This document shows positions 55,876 through 64,000 of a stretch of 64,000 nt of DNA, piece by piece. Every line of letters begins with the position of its first letter. The stretch's first letter is position 1. The position numbers were made by a program, and so were the translations under genes. A model generated the notes under the pieces. The model had not been told where the DNA came from. It saw nothing but the letters and a program-made list of their open reading frames with translations, and made no database searches. Source of the DNA: JAFEDN01 sp963844565 (GTDB lineage Bacteria > Pseudomonadota > Gammaproteobacteria > Coxiellales > Coxiellaceae); NCBI GenBank assembly GCA_963844565.1, contig CAWJON010000002.1, positions 682,001-746,000 on the forward strand, given 5' to 3'.

Positions 55876-57201
55876 CTATTTGAAACGGTAGGGCATGGCT
55901 TTATCTTTCCAATAATTTGCCTTATTTAAAATTTCTTGAGTAGGAGCCTCTGTAAACTCGCCATTTTTCAGTAAACATTTTCCATCGATCCAGACATGGC
56001 TGACTTGTAGCCGATTAGCGGCGTAAACAATTGTCGACATAGGGTTATAGACCGGTTGAGTTAAATAAGAATTTAAATCAAAAGCAATCACATCCGCTTT
56101 TTTCCCGGGTTCTAATGAACCCACTTCATTCTCTATTCCATAAGCTTTTGCCCCATTGAGTGTGGCCATTGCCAATGCTTGTGCTGCCGGTAATTGAGTT
56201 GGATCTTTATTGGAACCTTTAGCCAATAGCGCTGCGGTTCTTAATTCAGAAACCATATCCAAATCATTGTTGCTGGCTGCGCCATCTGTCCCCAAAGCGA
56301 CATTGATTTCAGCTTTTAGTAAGGCGCCAATAGGGGCGATACCGCTGGCCAATTTTAAATTAGATTCTGGACAATGCACGACATTAACGTTTTTTGCTTT
56401 TAAGAGTTCGATTTCCTCTTGCGTGAGATGAACCATATGAACGGCAATCAGTTTTGAAGATAATAAATTCATATCCTCGAAACGGTGGATTGGGCTTTTA
56501 CCAAACTGTTTCAAACTTTCATAAATTTCAAACTCGGTTTCATGCAAATGAATATGGATAGGAATTTTATATTGATCCGATATTAATTTAACTTTGTGCA
56601 AACCTTCTTCACTAACCATGTAAGGGCTGTGCGGTGCTAAAACCCAATGAATTAAAGAGGAGGGTGGTGATTGCTTTAAAGTGGTTTCAATTTTAGAAAA
56701 ATACTCAGCTTCATTTTTTCCCCAGACGGTAGGAACATTGCCCAGCCATAATCCCACGCCAGCACGCATTCCCATTTCTTCTGCGACATTTGCAATCGTT
56801 TCATGAAAAAAATAATGTTCACCAAAGCAGGTGGTGCCTCCGCGCAGCATTTCCAATAAAGCTAAACGGGTGCCATCGGCTACAGATTCCTCATTTAAAA
56901 GTGCCGCCTCCGCAGGCCAGATGTGTTTTTGCAACCATTCCATTAAGGGCAGGTCGTCAGCCAAGCCTCGAAATAGATTCATCGGCGCATGCGTATGAGC
57001 GTTGATAAAACCAGGTAAAACTGCATGATCTTTTAAATCCAATTCGTTGTTTGCTTGCCAACGCTTTTTTGCTTCATTATGTGGTTGAATATCTAAAATC
57101 TTGTGATTATGGATAGCTAAGCTATGATTCTCTAACACGATGTTTTCTGGAGCAATGGGAATAAGCCAGCGGGCATGGATGAGCGTGTCAATTTTTTCCA
57201 T
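55876..57201 (-). CDS. mtaD: 5-methylthioadenosine/S-adenosylhomocysteine deaminase-type amidohydrolase
   Basis: A 441-residue metal-dependent hydrolase of the TRZ/ATZ branch, which deaminates MTA and SAH or related purines. The signature PGFINAHTHAPMNLFRGLADDLPLMEWL has the metal-binding HxH. Further ligands lie in HIHLHETEFE, AVHMVHLTQEEIELL and LGTDGAASNNDLDM. It probably recycles products of polyamine and methylation reactions. It ends 17 bases before the HMG-CoA lyase start and shares the divergent promoter region with the host-attachment gene. The exact substrate is not fixed by sequence. Confidence 0.88.
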   Translation of the reverse strand: MEKIDTLIHARWLIPIAPENIVLENHSLAIHNHKILDIQPHNEAKKRWQANNELDLKDHAVLPGFINAHTHAPMNLFRGLADDLPLMEWLQKHIWPAEAALLNEESVADGTRLALLEMLRGGTTCFGEHYFFHETIANVAEEMGMRAGVGLWLGNVPTVWGKNEAEYFSKIETTLKQSPPSSLIHWVLAPHSPYMVSEEGLHKVKLISDQYKIPIHIHLHETEFEIYESLKQFGKSPIHRFEDMNLLSSKLIAVHMVHLTQEEIELLKAKNVNVVHCPESNLKLASGIAPIGALLKAEINVALGTDGAASNNDLDMVSELRTAALLAKGSNKDPTQLPAAQALAMATLNGAKAYGIENEVGSLEPGKKADVIAFDLNSYLTQPVYNPMSTIVYAANRLQVSHVWIDGKCLLKNGEFTEAPTQEILNKANYWKDKAMPYRFK

Positions 57202-57238
57202 AAATTACCTTCGAGTTTTAAAAGCGATAAAAAGAAGT

Positions 57239-57244
57239 TATAAT
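57239..57244 (+). promoter_or_regulatory. Likely -10 box in the divergent region
   Basis: A perfect TATAAT lies 51 bases before the host-attachment-family start; the -35 region is not clear. A 12-base palindrome GCTTTTAAAAGC (57250-57261) follows, suited to an operator near the transcription start. Confidence 0.4.
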
Positions 57245-57294
57245 ACCCGGCTTTTAAAAGCTTGAATATATTATTTCACACGGAGTTTTGAATT

Positions 57295-57753
57295 ATGGAT
57301 AATATTTGGATCCTGGTGGCCAATGCTAGCATTGCGACTTTGTACAATTTTTTGCCTGAAAAATCTTCAAAGCATAAACCTAAATTGACGGTTGTTCATC
57401 AATTTGAGCATCCAGACAGCCGTAAAAGAGATTCCTCGCTGGTCTCTGATCGTGAAGGTGAATATATGAATCAAGCCACGGGAAAATCGGGTAGCTTTAT
57501 AGAGGCTCATGATCCCCACCAATACCAAGGTTTAATTTTTGCCAGAGAATTATTTCATAGATTGGAAGCCGGGAGGGTGAAGCAAGAATTTGTTTCATTA
57601 ATTCTCGTTTCTCCTCCTGAATTTATAGGTCACTTGCGCCAATGCATTGATGATCATCCTTTTAAAAAAGTTTCTATAAAAGAAATAGTTAAAGACTATA
57701 CCAAATTTAGTTTACAAGATTTGACTAAAGCGCTTGAGCTTGAAAATTATTAA
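57295..57753 (+). CDS. Host-attachment-family protein
   Basis: A 152-residue member of the family annotated as required for attachment to host cells (named from an Agrobacterium protein). The fold resembles release-factor eRF1 or peptidase-like domains: WILVANASIATLYNF at the start, a basic and acidic loop (DREGEYMN), FARELFHRLEAGR in the middle and LILVSPPEFIGHLRQCI near residue 100, ending with the KEIVKDYTKFS segment. No signal peptide or membrane helix is present, so direct surface adhesion is doubtful. A GGAG site precedes ATG 57295. Confidence 0.85.
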   Translation: MDNIWILVANASIATLYNFLPEKSSKHKPKLTVVHQFEHPDSRKRDSSLVSDREGEYMNQATGKSGSFIEAHDPHQYQGLIFARELFHRLEAGRVKQEFVSLILVSPPEFIGHLRQCIDDHPFKKVSIKEIVKDYTKFSLQDLTKALELENY

Positions 57754-57828
57754 AAGGTGCTGATTACAATTGCTTGTTCCTATGGTAGACTAAATCTCTT
57801 CTTAATTAGATATCCTGGAACCTAAATT

Positions 57829-60411
57829 ATGTCGCAATTGGCCAAAGAAATAACCCCAATTACGATCGAAGATGAGTTGAAACAATCTTATCTTGATTAC
57901 GCCATGAGCGTCATTGTCGGTCGTGCCTTACCAGACGTCCGAGATGGTTTAAAACCGGTCCATCGTCGCGTTTTATATGCCATGGGCGAGTTAGGCAATG
58001 ATTGGAATAAACCCTATAAAAAATCAGCCCGTATTGTGGGTGACGTCATCGGTAAATACCATCCACATGGTGACGTGCCCGTTTATGAAACTATCGTCCG
58101 TATGGCCCAACCGTTTAGTTTGCGTTATTTGCTGGTTGATGGTCAGGGAAACTTTGGGTCAGTAGACGGAGATTCTCCAGCCGCTATGCGTTATACCGAA
58201 ATACGCATGTCCGCTTTTGCCCATACCTTATTAGCAGATTTAGATAAAGAAACTGTTGATTTCAGTCTCAATTATGATGGCACGGAAAGAATTCCTGTTG
58301 TTCTGCCGACGCGTGTCCCTAATCTTTTGGTCAATGGATCCTCCGGTATCGCCGTGGGCATGGCGACCAATATCCCTCCGCATAATCTTAGCGAAATTAT
58401 TGATGCGGCCATTGCGTTGATGGACAATTCAGAATTAGACATCAGTGACTTAATGAATTATATTCCGGGCCCTGATTTTCCTACCGCAGGAATTATCAAC
58501 GGCCGCGCAGGAATTATCCAAGCCTATAAAACAGGTCGGGGCAGGATTTTTTGTCGAGCCAAAGCCAGTATTGAACTGGAAGAAAACTCGCAAAAGGCTT
58601 CTATCATTGTCCATGAATTACCCTATCAAGTGAATAAAGCACGTTTATTAGAAAAAATCGCCGAGCTTGTTCGTGACAAAGTGGTTGAGGGGATCACAGC
58701 TTTGCGCGATGAATCAGACAAAGACGGCATGCGCATGGTGATTGAAGTTCGCCGTGGAGACCAGCCTGAAATCGTATTAAATAATTTATTTAAACATACT
58801 CAATTACAAGTGGTATTTGGGATCAACATGGTGGCCTTGGACAATGGTCAACCACGCGTGCTGAATCTCAAACAGCTGTTACACGCCTTCTTACAACACC
58901 GCAGAGAAGTGGTGACCCGGCGAACTTTATTTGAGCTGCGAAAAGCTCGCGAAAGAGCGCATCTTTTAGAAGGATTAGCCGTTGCATTGGCCAATATCGA
59001 CACCGTGATCGCTTTAATTAAAGCTTCTCAATCACCCAATGAAGCTAAGGTTGCTTTATTGGAGCGAGCTTGGGAATCTGGAACGGTGACTACCTTGTTG
59101 GCTGTCGCCGGCGCGCATGAAACTCGCCCTGAACATTTATCTGTCGAATATGGTCTCAGAGATTCCAAATATTATTTGTCTCCAGCGCAAGCACAAGCTA
59201 TTTTAGATTTGCGATTGCATCGATTGACAGGTTTAGAGCAAGACAAAATTCATAATGAATATCAAGAAATTATCCAATCTATTCAAGCTCTGATTAAAAT
59301 TGTTTCTGATCCAGACGAATTACATCGTGTTATCCGTCATGAGTTGATTGAAGTGAAAGATCAATTTGGCGATAAACGTCGTACCGTTATTTTGGCCGCG
59401 CATGAAGATTTAAGTAATGAGGACTTAATCACCGAACAGGATTTAGTGGTGACATTATCGAAAGAAGGTTATATAAAATCACAATCTTTGGATAGCTATG
59501 CTGCTCAACATCGAGGTGGCCGCGGTAAAACGGCGACTACCATGAAAGAACGCGATTTTATTAAAAATATTTTGGTTGCCCATTCTCACAACTACATTTT
59601 ATGTTTTTCCACCCTCGGAAAAGTCTATTGGCTCAAAGCTTACGAGGTCCCAGAAGGAAGTCGTAATTCACAAGGACGGCCAGTTGTTAACCTATTGCCA
59701 CTTGAAAAAGAAGAACAAATTTCTACAATTTTGCCGGTCAAAGAATTCTCCGAGGGACACTTCGTGTTTATGGCTACTCAAAGAGGAGTGGTTAAAAAAG
59801 TTCCCCTAGTGGATTTTGCCAAACCAAGAAGCAATGGCAAGGTTGCGTTGGAGCTCAATGAGGGTGATTCTCTGATCGGAGCTGGCATTACCAATGGTAA
59901 CAACGAAGTGATGCTGATTTCCGATGCTGGCAAAGCGATTCGGTTCCCAGAAACTACGGTCCGACCGATGGGGAGAACTGCCCGAGGCGTGCACGGAATG
60001 CGGTTAGTGGCCGATCATAATGTTATGACTCTATTGATCGTTGATGATCGCTGTACCTTACTCACAGCAACAGTAGAAGGGTATGGGCAACGCACCTCGT
60101 TGGCGGATTACCGGGCTATTGGCCGAGGCGGGCAAGGCGTGCGGGCTATTCAAGTGAATGAACGTAATGGTAAGGTCGTCGCTGCAACCCAAGTATTAGA
60201 AGATGACGAATTACTCTTGATTAGTGACCAAGGAACTTTAGTGAGAATTCGCGTCAGCGAAATATCGGTATTGAATCGAAATACCCAGGGCGTAAGGCTT
60301 ATCCATTTAGGAAGTGGCGAGAATTTAGTGGGAATTGAATCCATCCGCGGCGTAGAAACCGCAACTGAAAGTGTAGAAACCGTACATGAAAACAGCATCC
60401 CTGAAAATTAA
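57829..60411 (+). CDS. gyrA: DNA gyrase subunit A
   Basis: Type II topoisomerase subunit, 860 residues. The catalytic Tyr 122 is in AAMRYTEIRMS and the GyrA box is QRRGGRGK-like (AQHRGGRGKTATTM). The C-terminal pinwheel runs from about residue 530. The quinolone-resistance-determining region numbers exactly as in E. coli but reads HPHGDVPVYET: Val 83, Pro 84 and Glu 87 in place of Ser, Ala and Asp. The gene is followed by serC in the order known from Coxiella and other gammaproteobacteria. Confidence 0.98.
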   Translation: MSQLAKEITPITIEDELKQSYLDYAMSVIVGRALPDVRDGLKPVHRRVLYAMGELGNDWNKPYKKSARIVGDVIGKYHPHGDVPVYETIVRMAQPFSLRYLLVDGQGNFGSVDGDSPAAMRYTEIRMSAFAHTLLADLDKETVDFSLNYDGTERIPVVLPTRVPNLLVNGSSGIAVGMATNIPPHNLSEIIDAAIALMDNSELDISDLMNYIPGPDFPTAGIINGRAGIIQAYKTGRGRIFCRAKASIELEENSQKASIIVHELPYQVNKARLLEKIAELVRDKVVEGITALRDESDKDGMRMVIEVRRGDQPEIVLNNLFKHTQLQVVFGINMVALDNGQPRVLNLKQLLHAFLQHRREVVTRRTLFELRKARERAHLLEGLAVALANIDTVIALIKASQSPNEAKVALLERAWESGTVTTLLAVAGAHETRPEHLSVEYGLRDSKYYLSPAQAQAILDLRLHRLTGLEQDKIHNEYQEIIQSIQALIKIVSDPDELHRVIRHELIEVKDQFGDKRRTVILAAHEDLSNEDLITEQDLVVTLSKEGYIKSQSLDSYAAQHRGGRGKTATTMKERDFIKNILVAHSHNYILCFSTLGKVYWLKAYEVPEGSRNSQGRPVVNLLPLEKEEQISTILPVKEFSEGHFVFMATQRGVVKKVPLVDFAKPRSNGKVALELNEGDSLIGAGITNGNNEVMLISDAGKAIRFPETTVRPMGRTARGVHGMRLVADHNVMTLLIVDDRCTLLTATVEGYGQRTSLADYRAIGRGGQGVRAIQVNERNGKVVAATQVLEDDELLLISDQGTLVRIRVSEISVLNRNTQGVRLIHLGSGENLVGIESIRGVETATESVETVHENSIPEN

Positions 60412-60424
60412 GGCTTTGAAGACT

Positions 60425-61516
60425 ATGAAATTAAGGAATAATTATAACTTTAATCCCGGCCCGTCAACTTTGCCATTTGAAGTATTAGAACAAATCCAAA
60501 CTGAGTTATTCGACTGGCGCGGGACTGGCGTCTCGGTAATGGAAATTTCTCATCGTGGCCATCAATTCGCCGAATTTGCTCAAGAAATGGAACAAGATTT
60601 ACGAGATTTGATGAGTTTGCCTTCGTCATATCACGTTCTCGTTTTAGCCGGCGGTGCTCGTGGGCAATTTGCCGGTATTCCTTTAAACCTTATTTCAGAG
60701 CAGCAATGGGCAGCTTATTTGGTTAATGGAATTTGGGGGAAAATAGCCAGTCATGAAGCGGAAAAGTATGCTCCAGTTAAAATCATCGCGAGCAGTGAAT
60801 CTTCAGGTTTTACACGAATTCCTGAACGAAAGGATTGGGAAAGATTTAGTGATGCTGCCTACTTTCATTATACAGAAAATGAAACAGTCCAGGGAATTGA
60901 ATTTAATGAAATTCCAAAAGTGGGGGATGTCCCACTCATTTGTGATATGAGTTCAAGCATTCTATCAAAACCGGTTGACCCAACAGAGTTTGGTCTCATC
61001 TATGCCGGCAGCCAAAAGAATTTGGGTGTGGCTGGTGTGACTTTGGTTATCATTCGCAATGATTTGGCTGCTCGTCCTGCTCAAAAAGGCACTCCTTCGG
61101 TTTTTAATTATGCTTTGCAAATTAAAAATAAATCTTTGTATAACACACCACCCGTGTTCCCATGGTATGTGATGGGTTTAGTTTTAAAATGGATAAAAAA
61201 GGAGGGGGGCGTTAAAGAAATGGGTAAGCGTAATTTACGGAAATCTCAAAAACTTTATGACTTTATCGATAAAAATGATTTTTACCGTAACCCCATTGAG
61301 TCCATTTATCGTTCACGCATGAATGTTATCTTCACCTTAGCAGAACCAAAAAAAGACGCCGTTTTTCTTCAAGAAGCAGAAGCCGCTGGATTAATAGGAT
61401 TAAAAGGGCATAGCAGTTTAGGAGGATTTCGCGCCAGTCTTTTTAATGCGATGCCGGAGTCAGGAGTTGACGCCTTAATTAATTTTATGAAAGATTTTTC
61501 TCATCGTTATGGTTGA
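60425..61516 (+). CDS. serC: Phosphoserine aminotransferase
   Basis: A PLP enzyme converting 3-phosphohydroxypyruvate and glutamate to phosphoserine, and also acting in pyridoxine synthesis. The N-terminus YNFNPGPSTLPFEVLEQIQ, the SHRGHQFAEF loop, and the PLP-lysine motif GSQKNLGVAGVTLVII are clear. I chose ATG 60425 (MKLRNNYNFNPGP); an upstream ATG at 60386 lies inside gyrA. 363 residues, family length. The stop overlaps cmk by eight bases. Confidence 0.97.
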   Translation: MKLRNNYNFNPGPSTLPFEVLEQIQTELFDWRGTGVSVMEISHRGHQFAEFAQEMEQDLRDLMSLPSSYHVLVLAGGARGQFAGIPLNLISEQQWAAYLVNGIWGKIASHEAEKYAPVKIIASSESSGFTRIPERKDWERFSDAAYFHYTENETVQGIEFNEIPKVGDVPLICDMSSSILSKPVDPTEFGLIYAGSQKNLGVAGVTLVIIRNDLAARPAQKGTPSVFNYALQIKNKSLYNTPPVFPWYVMGLVLKWIKKEGGVKEMGKRNLRKSQKLYDFIDKNDFYRNPIESIYRSRMNVIFTLAEPKKDAVFLQEAEAAGLIGLKGHSSLGGFRASLFNAMPESGVDALINFMKDFSHRYG

Positions 61517-62216
61517 TATTCCTGTTATCACGCCGGTTATTACGATTGACGGCCCGAGTGGTTGCGGCAAAGGGACCATCGCACAACGGCTCGCCTACGG
61601 TTTGAGCTGGCATTGGTTAGATAGCGGTGCGCTTTACCGTATGGTGGCCTGGGCTTTGATTCATTATCATATTTCACCCGAAATTGATGACGATTTACAC
61701 CGTTTATTAGACAGCATCAACATAAAGTTCCATACGGGCGATAAAGGATCGGAAGCACAAATCATTTGTAATGGTTTTGACGTCACTCAGGCCATTCGCG
61801 GAGAAGATTGCGCAAAGATGGCTTCCATCATTTCTGAAAAACCATTTGTCCGCCAATCTTTGCTTAAACTTCAATACGATGCGCAACAATTGCCAGGCTT
61901 AGTTGCTGACGGCAGAGATATGGGAACAGTCGTATTTCCGCAAGCAAATTTGAAGTTTTATCTAACCGCCAGTATCGATGAACGGAGCTTGCGCCGATAT
62001 AAGCAGTTGAAAGAGATGGGAATTGATGCTAATCTTTCCAACATTCGTGACGATTTGGCCAGTCGCGATCAAAGAGATTATCATCGTGCTATTTCTCCCT
62101 TGAAACCAGCGCCTAACGCTATCGTTATTGATACCTCGGATCTAAACGTTGACCAAGTTTTCGCTATCGTATTTAAATACGTACAGGAGAAAAAATTAGT
62201 CCCGATAAAAGACTAG
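61509..62216 (+). CDS. cmk: Cytidylate kinase
   Basis: Phosphorylates CMP and dCMP. The P-loop ITIDGPSGCGKGTIAQRLA, the DSGALYRMVA segment and VADGRDMGTVVFPQANLKFYLTAS with RRYKQL and DxxDRxxR-type residues (ASRDQRDYHRAISPLKPA) are diagnostic. 235 residues. The serC-cmk-rpsA order is conserved in gammaproteobacteria, with aroA missing between serC and cmk here. Confidence 0.97.
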   Translation: MVDIPVITPVITIDGPSGCGKGTIAQRLAYGLSWHWLDSGALYRMVAWALIHYHISPEIDDDLHRLLDSINIKFHTGDKGSEAQIICNGFDVTQAIRGEDCAKMASIISEKPFVRQSLLKLQYDAQQLPGLVADGRDMGTVVFPQANLKFYLTASIDERSLRRYKQLKEMGIDANLSNIRDDLASRDQRDYHRAISPLKPAPNAIVIDTSDLNVDQVFAIVFKYVQEKKLVPIKD

Positions 62217-62283
62217 TTTTTTGTGGATTTAATTAACCCATTAACCCAAAACGGTTTATGGTCCAATACATTAGGTAAAGTGC

Positions 62284-63948
62284 ATGACTGAAAATTTTGC
62301 AAAATTATTTGAAGAAAGCGTCGCTCATTTAGATTTACGACCTGGCACGCTAGTAAAAGCCAAAGTAATCGCATTGACTGGAAATCAAATTATTGTAAAT
62401 GCCGGTTTAAAGTCCGACGCCGTTATCTCCGCCAGTGAATTCCAAGATGAACCTGTTAACATCGGCGACATTATCGATGTGGTTATTGAAACCGTGGAAA
62501 ACGGGTTTGGTGAAACCCGCCTTTCTCGTGAAAAAGCTCGCCGCGCCAGAACTTGGCTGGAATTAGAAAAAGCATATGAAACCGGAGAACCTATTTTAGG
62601 CACGATCATAGAACGTGTTAAAGGTGGTTTTACCGTGGAAATCGATTCAGTTCGCGCATTTTTACCGGGTTCCTTGGTTGATGTGAAACCAGTTCGTGAC
62701 CCTGGCTACTTAGAAGGTAAATCCCTCGAATTTAAAATCATTAAAATGGATCAAAAGCGCAATAATGTGGTGTTGTCACGTCGAGCCGTATTGGAACGTG
62801 AAACCAGCGCAGAACGCGAAGCCCGCTTAGACGAATTACAGGAAGGCCAAGAAGTAATCGGGATAGTTAAAAATATTACCGATTACGGCGCTTTCTTGGA
62901 CTTAGGCGGCATTGACGGACTGTTGCACGTCACAGATATTTCTTGGAAACGGGTGAAACACCCCAGTGAAGTACTCAAGGTCGGTGAAGAGCATCGCGTT
63001 AAAATTCTAAAATTTGACCGGGAGAAAAACCGTATCTCTTTGGGTATGAAACAATTGATGGAAGATCCATGGCGGAATATTTCTCGTCGTTACCCCAAAA
63101 CTTCTCGCGTGTTTGGCAAAGTCAGCAACATTACCGATTATGGATGTTTTGTTGAATTGGAAGAAGGGGTTGAAGGCTTGGTGCATATGACGGAAATGGA
63201 CTGGACCAACAAAAATATTCACCCGAGTAAAGTTGTCCAATTAGGTGATGAAGTCGAAGTCATGGTGCTTGAAGTGGATGAAGATCGACGCCGTATTTCA
63301 TTAGGCATCAAACAATGTAAATCCAACCCATGGCAGGAATTTTCTGAAAAACACCAAAAGAATGAGAAAGTTAAAGGTAAGATTCGTTCAATTACTGATT
63401 TCGGAATCTTTGTTGGTTTAGAAGGCGATATCGATGGTCTTATCCATTTATCTGATATTTCTTGGACCGAATCTGGCGATCAAGCGGTACGTAAGTACAG
63501 TAAGGGCGAAGAAATTGAAGCGGTTATTTTAGGAATTGATCCAGATCGCGAAAGAATTTCTCTAAGTATTCGCCAATTGGAAGACGATCCAATTTCTGAA
63601 TTTGTCGATGGACGTAAAGATGAAGTATTTGAAGCGACTATAACTGCAATTGAGGCCAAACGCGCCACCGTACAACTGAGTGACCAAGTGTTCGGACAAT
63701 TGCGAATCAGTGAATACAGTTATCAACGTACGGAAGACTTACGTGAGGAACTTAAAGAAGGCGATAAAATATCAGTGAAAATTGTAAATGTAGATCGAAA
63801 AAATCGTCAATTACAGGTTTCGCATAAAGCCGTTGAAAGTAAACAAACCGGCGGCGATAAACGTTCATCTTCCCTAGGGGTAGAGTCCACCAAGACCACC
63901 TTAGGTGATTTGCTTAAAGAGCAAATGAAAAATAAGGAAGAGGAATAG
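62284..63948 (+). CDS. rpsA: 30S ribosomal protein S1
   Basis: Six S1/OB-fold repeats in 554 residues, the mRNA-binding protein of the 30S subunit. The repeats recur at about residues 20, 105, 192, 278, 365 and 450 (for example IVKNITDYGAFLDLGGIDGLLHVTDISWKR and KVSNITDYGCFVELEEGVEGLVHMTEMDW). The spacing and the Gly/Asp-Tyr-Gly pattern match the E. coli protein (557 residues). It follows cmk by 67 bases. Confidence 0.98.
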   Translation: MTENFAKLFEESVAHLDLRPGTLVKAKVIALTGNQIIVNAGLKSDAVISASEFQDEPVNIGDIIDVVIETVENGFGETRLSREKARRARTWLELEKAYETGEPILGTIIERVKGGFTVEIDSVRAFLPGSLVDVKPVRDPGYLEGKSLEFKIIKMDQKRNNVVLSRRAVLERETSAEREARLDELQEGQEVIGIVKNITDYGAFLDLGGIDGLLHVTDISWKRVKHPSEVLKVGEEHRVKILKFDREKNRISLGMKQLMEDPWRNISRRYPKTSRVFGKVSNITDYGCFVELEEGVEGLVHMTEMDWTNKNIHPSKVVQLGDEVEVMVLEVDEDRRRISLGIKQCKSNPWQEFSEKHQKNEKVKGKIRSITDFGIFVGLEGDIDGLIHLSDISWTESGDQAVRKYSKGEEIEAVILGIDPDRERISLSIRQLEDDPISEFVDGRKDEVFEATITAIEAKRATVQLSDQVFGQLRISEYSYQRTEDLREELKEGDKISVKIVNVDRKNRQLQVSHKAVESKQTGGDKRSSSLGVESTKTTLGDLLKEQMKNKEEE

Positions 63949-63960
63949 CGGAAGAGCGGA

Positions 63961-63983
63961 AGGGGGTCAAGACTTGACCCCCT
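63961..63983. terminator. Near-perfect palindrome after rpsA
   Basis: Two 11-bp arms (AGGGGGTCAAG and its complement) around a single base. There is no T-tract, so it is a processing or REP-like hairpin more than an intrinsic terminator. A strong GAGGAGGT ribosome site at the window end suggests another gene starts directly beyond. Confidence 0.5.
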
Positions 63984-64000
63984 CCATAATCGAGGAGGTA

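Overview
This 64-kb window is an AT-rich, densely coded bacterial chromosome segment. The housekeeping proteins are gammaproteobacterial. Several details point to the order Legionellales, nearest to Coxiellaceae: Glu at GyrA position 87, a large NAD-type glutamate dehydrogenase, acetoacetyl-CoA synthetase, many toxin-antitoxin remnants, many intergenic repeats, and very large proteins that look like host-directed effectors. That placement is inference from gene content; no rRNA gene is present to settle it.

Layout. 0-5.2 kb: a 1690-residue coiled-coil membrane protein with a duplicated N-terminal module (minus strand). 5.4-9.2 kb: tRNA-Pro, ispB, rplU-rpmA-obgE and rpsT. 9.3-17.2 kb: plsY, orn, a 5'-nucleotidase, a RecB/AddA-like helicase-nuclease and an AddB-like nuclease whose frame is broken at a perfect A AAA AAC slippery heptamer. 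17.2-20.4 kb: an RRM protein with a glycine-rich tail and a QseBC/PmrAB-type two-component pair. 20.7-25.5 kb: a large NAD-glutamate dehydrogenase gene with three frame breaks. 25.5-31.2 kb: DoxX-like protein, HIT protein, a composite inverted-repeat element, acetoacetyl-CoA synthetase, a phd relic, tRNA-Val, a Phd/ParE-type toxin-antitoxin pair and a 285-residue orphan with a serine-rich tail. 31.6-39.9 kb: translation block thrS-infC-rpmI-rplT-pheS-pheT-ihfA-merR, tRNA-Pro, a Trm112-like protein and kdsB. 40.2-46.1 kb: rmuC, a DedA protein, typA/bipA, an orphan methyltransferase-like membrane protein and vapBC. 46.5-54.9 kb: a 2778-residue protein with pentapeptide repeats, a long coiled coil, two beta-propeller units, a ubiquitin-interacting motif and an OTU cysteine-protease domain. 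55-64 kb: HMG-CoA lyase, an MtaD-type deaminase, a host-attachment-family protein, gyrA, serC, cmk and rpsA.

The most notable item is the 2778-residue protein. A textbook eukaryotic-type UIM lies directly in front of an OTU domain, so the protein is probably a deubiquitinase acting in a eukaryotic host. Together with the 1690-, 470- and 285-residue orphans it gives this otherwise ordinary core region the look of a host-associated bacterium with scattered effector genes.

The non-coding DNA carries a dispersed repeat family built on a G5AGA...TCTC5 hairpin (five copies plus one fragment). One copy supplies the 3' ends of two essential genes, obgE and rpsT. Metabolically, acetoacetyl-CoA synthetase and HMG-CoA lyase suggest use of ketone bodies and leucine, and the large glutamate dehydrogenase suggests amino-acid catabolism, although that gene may now be defective.
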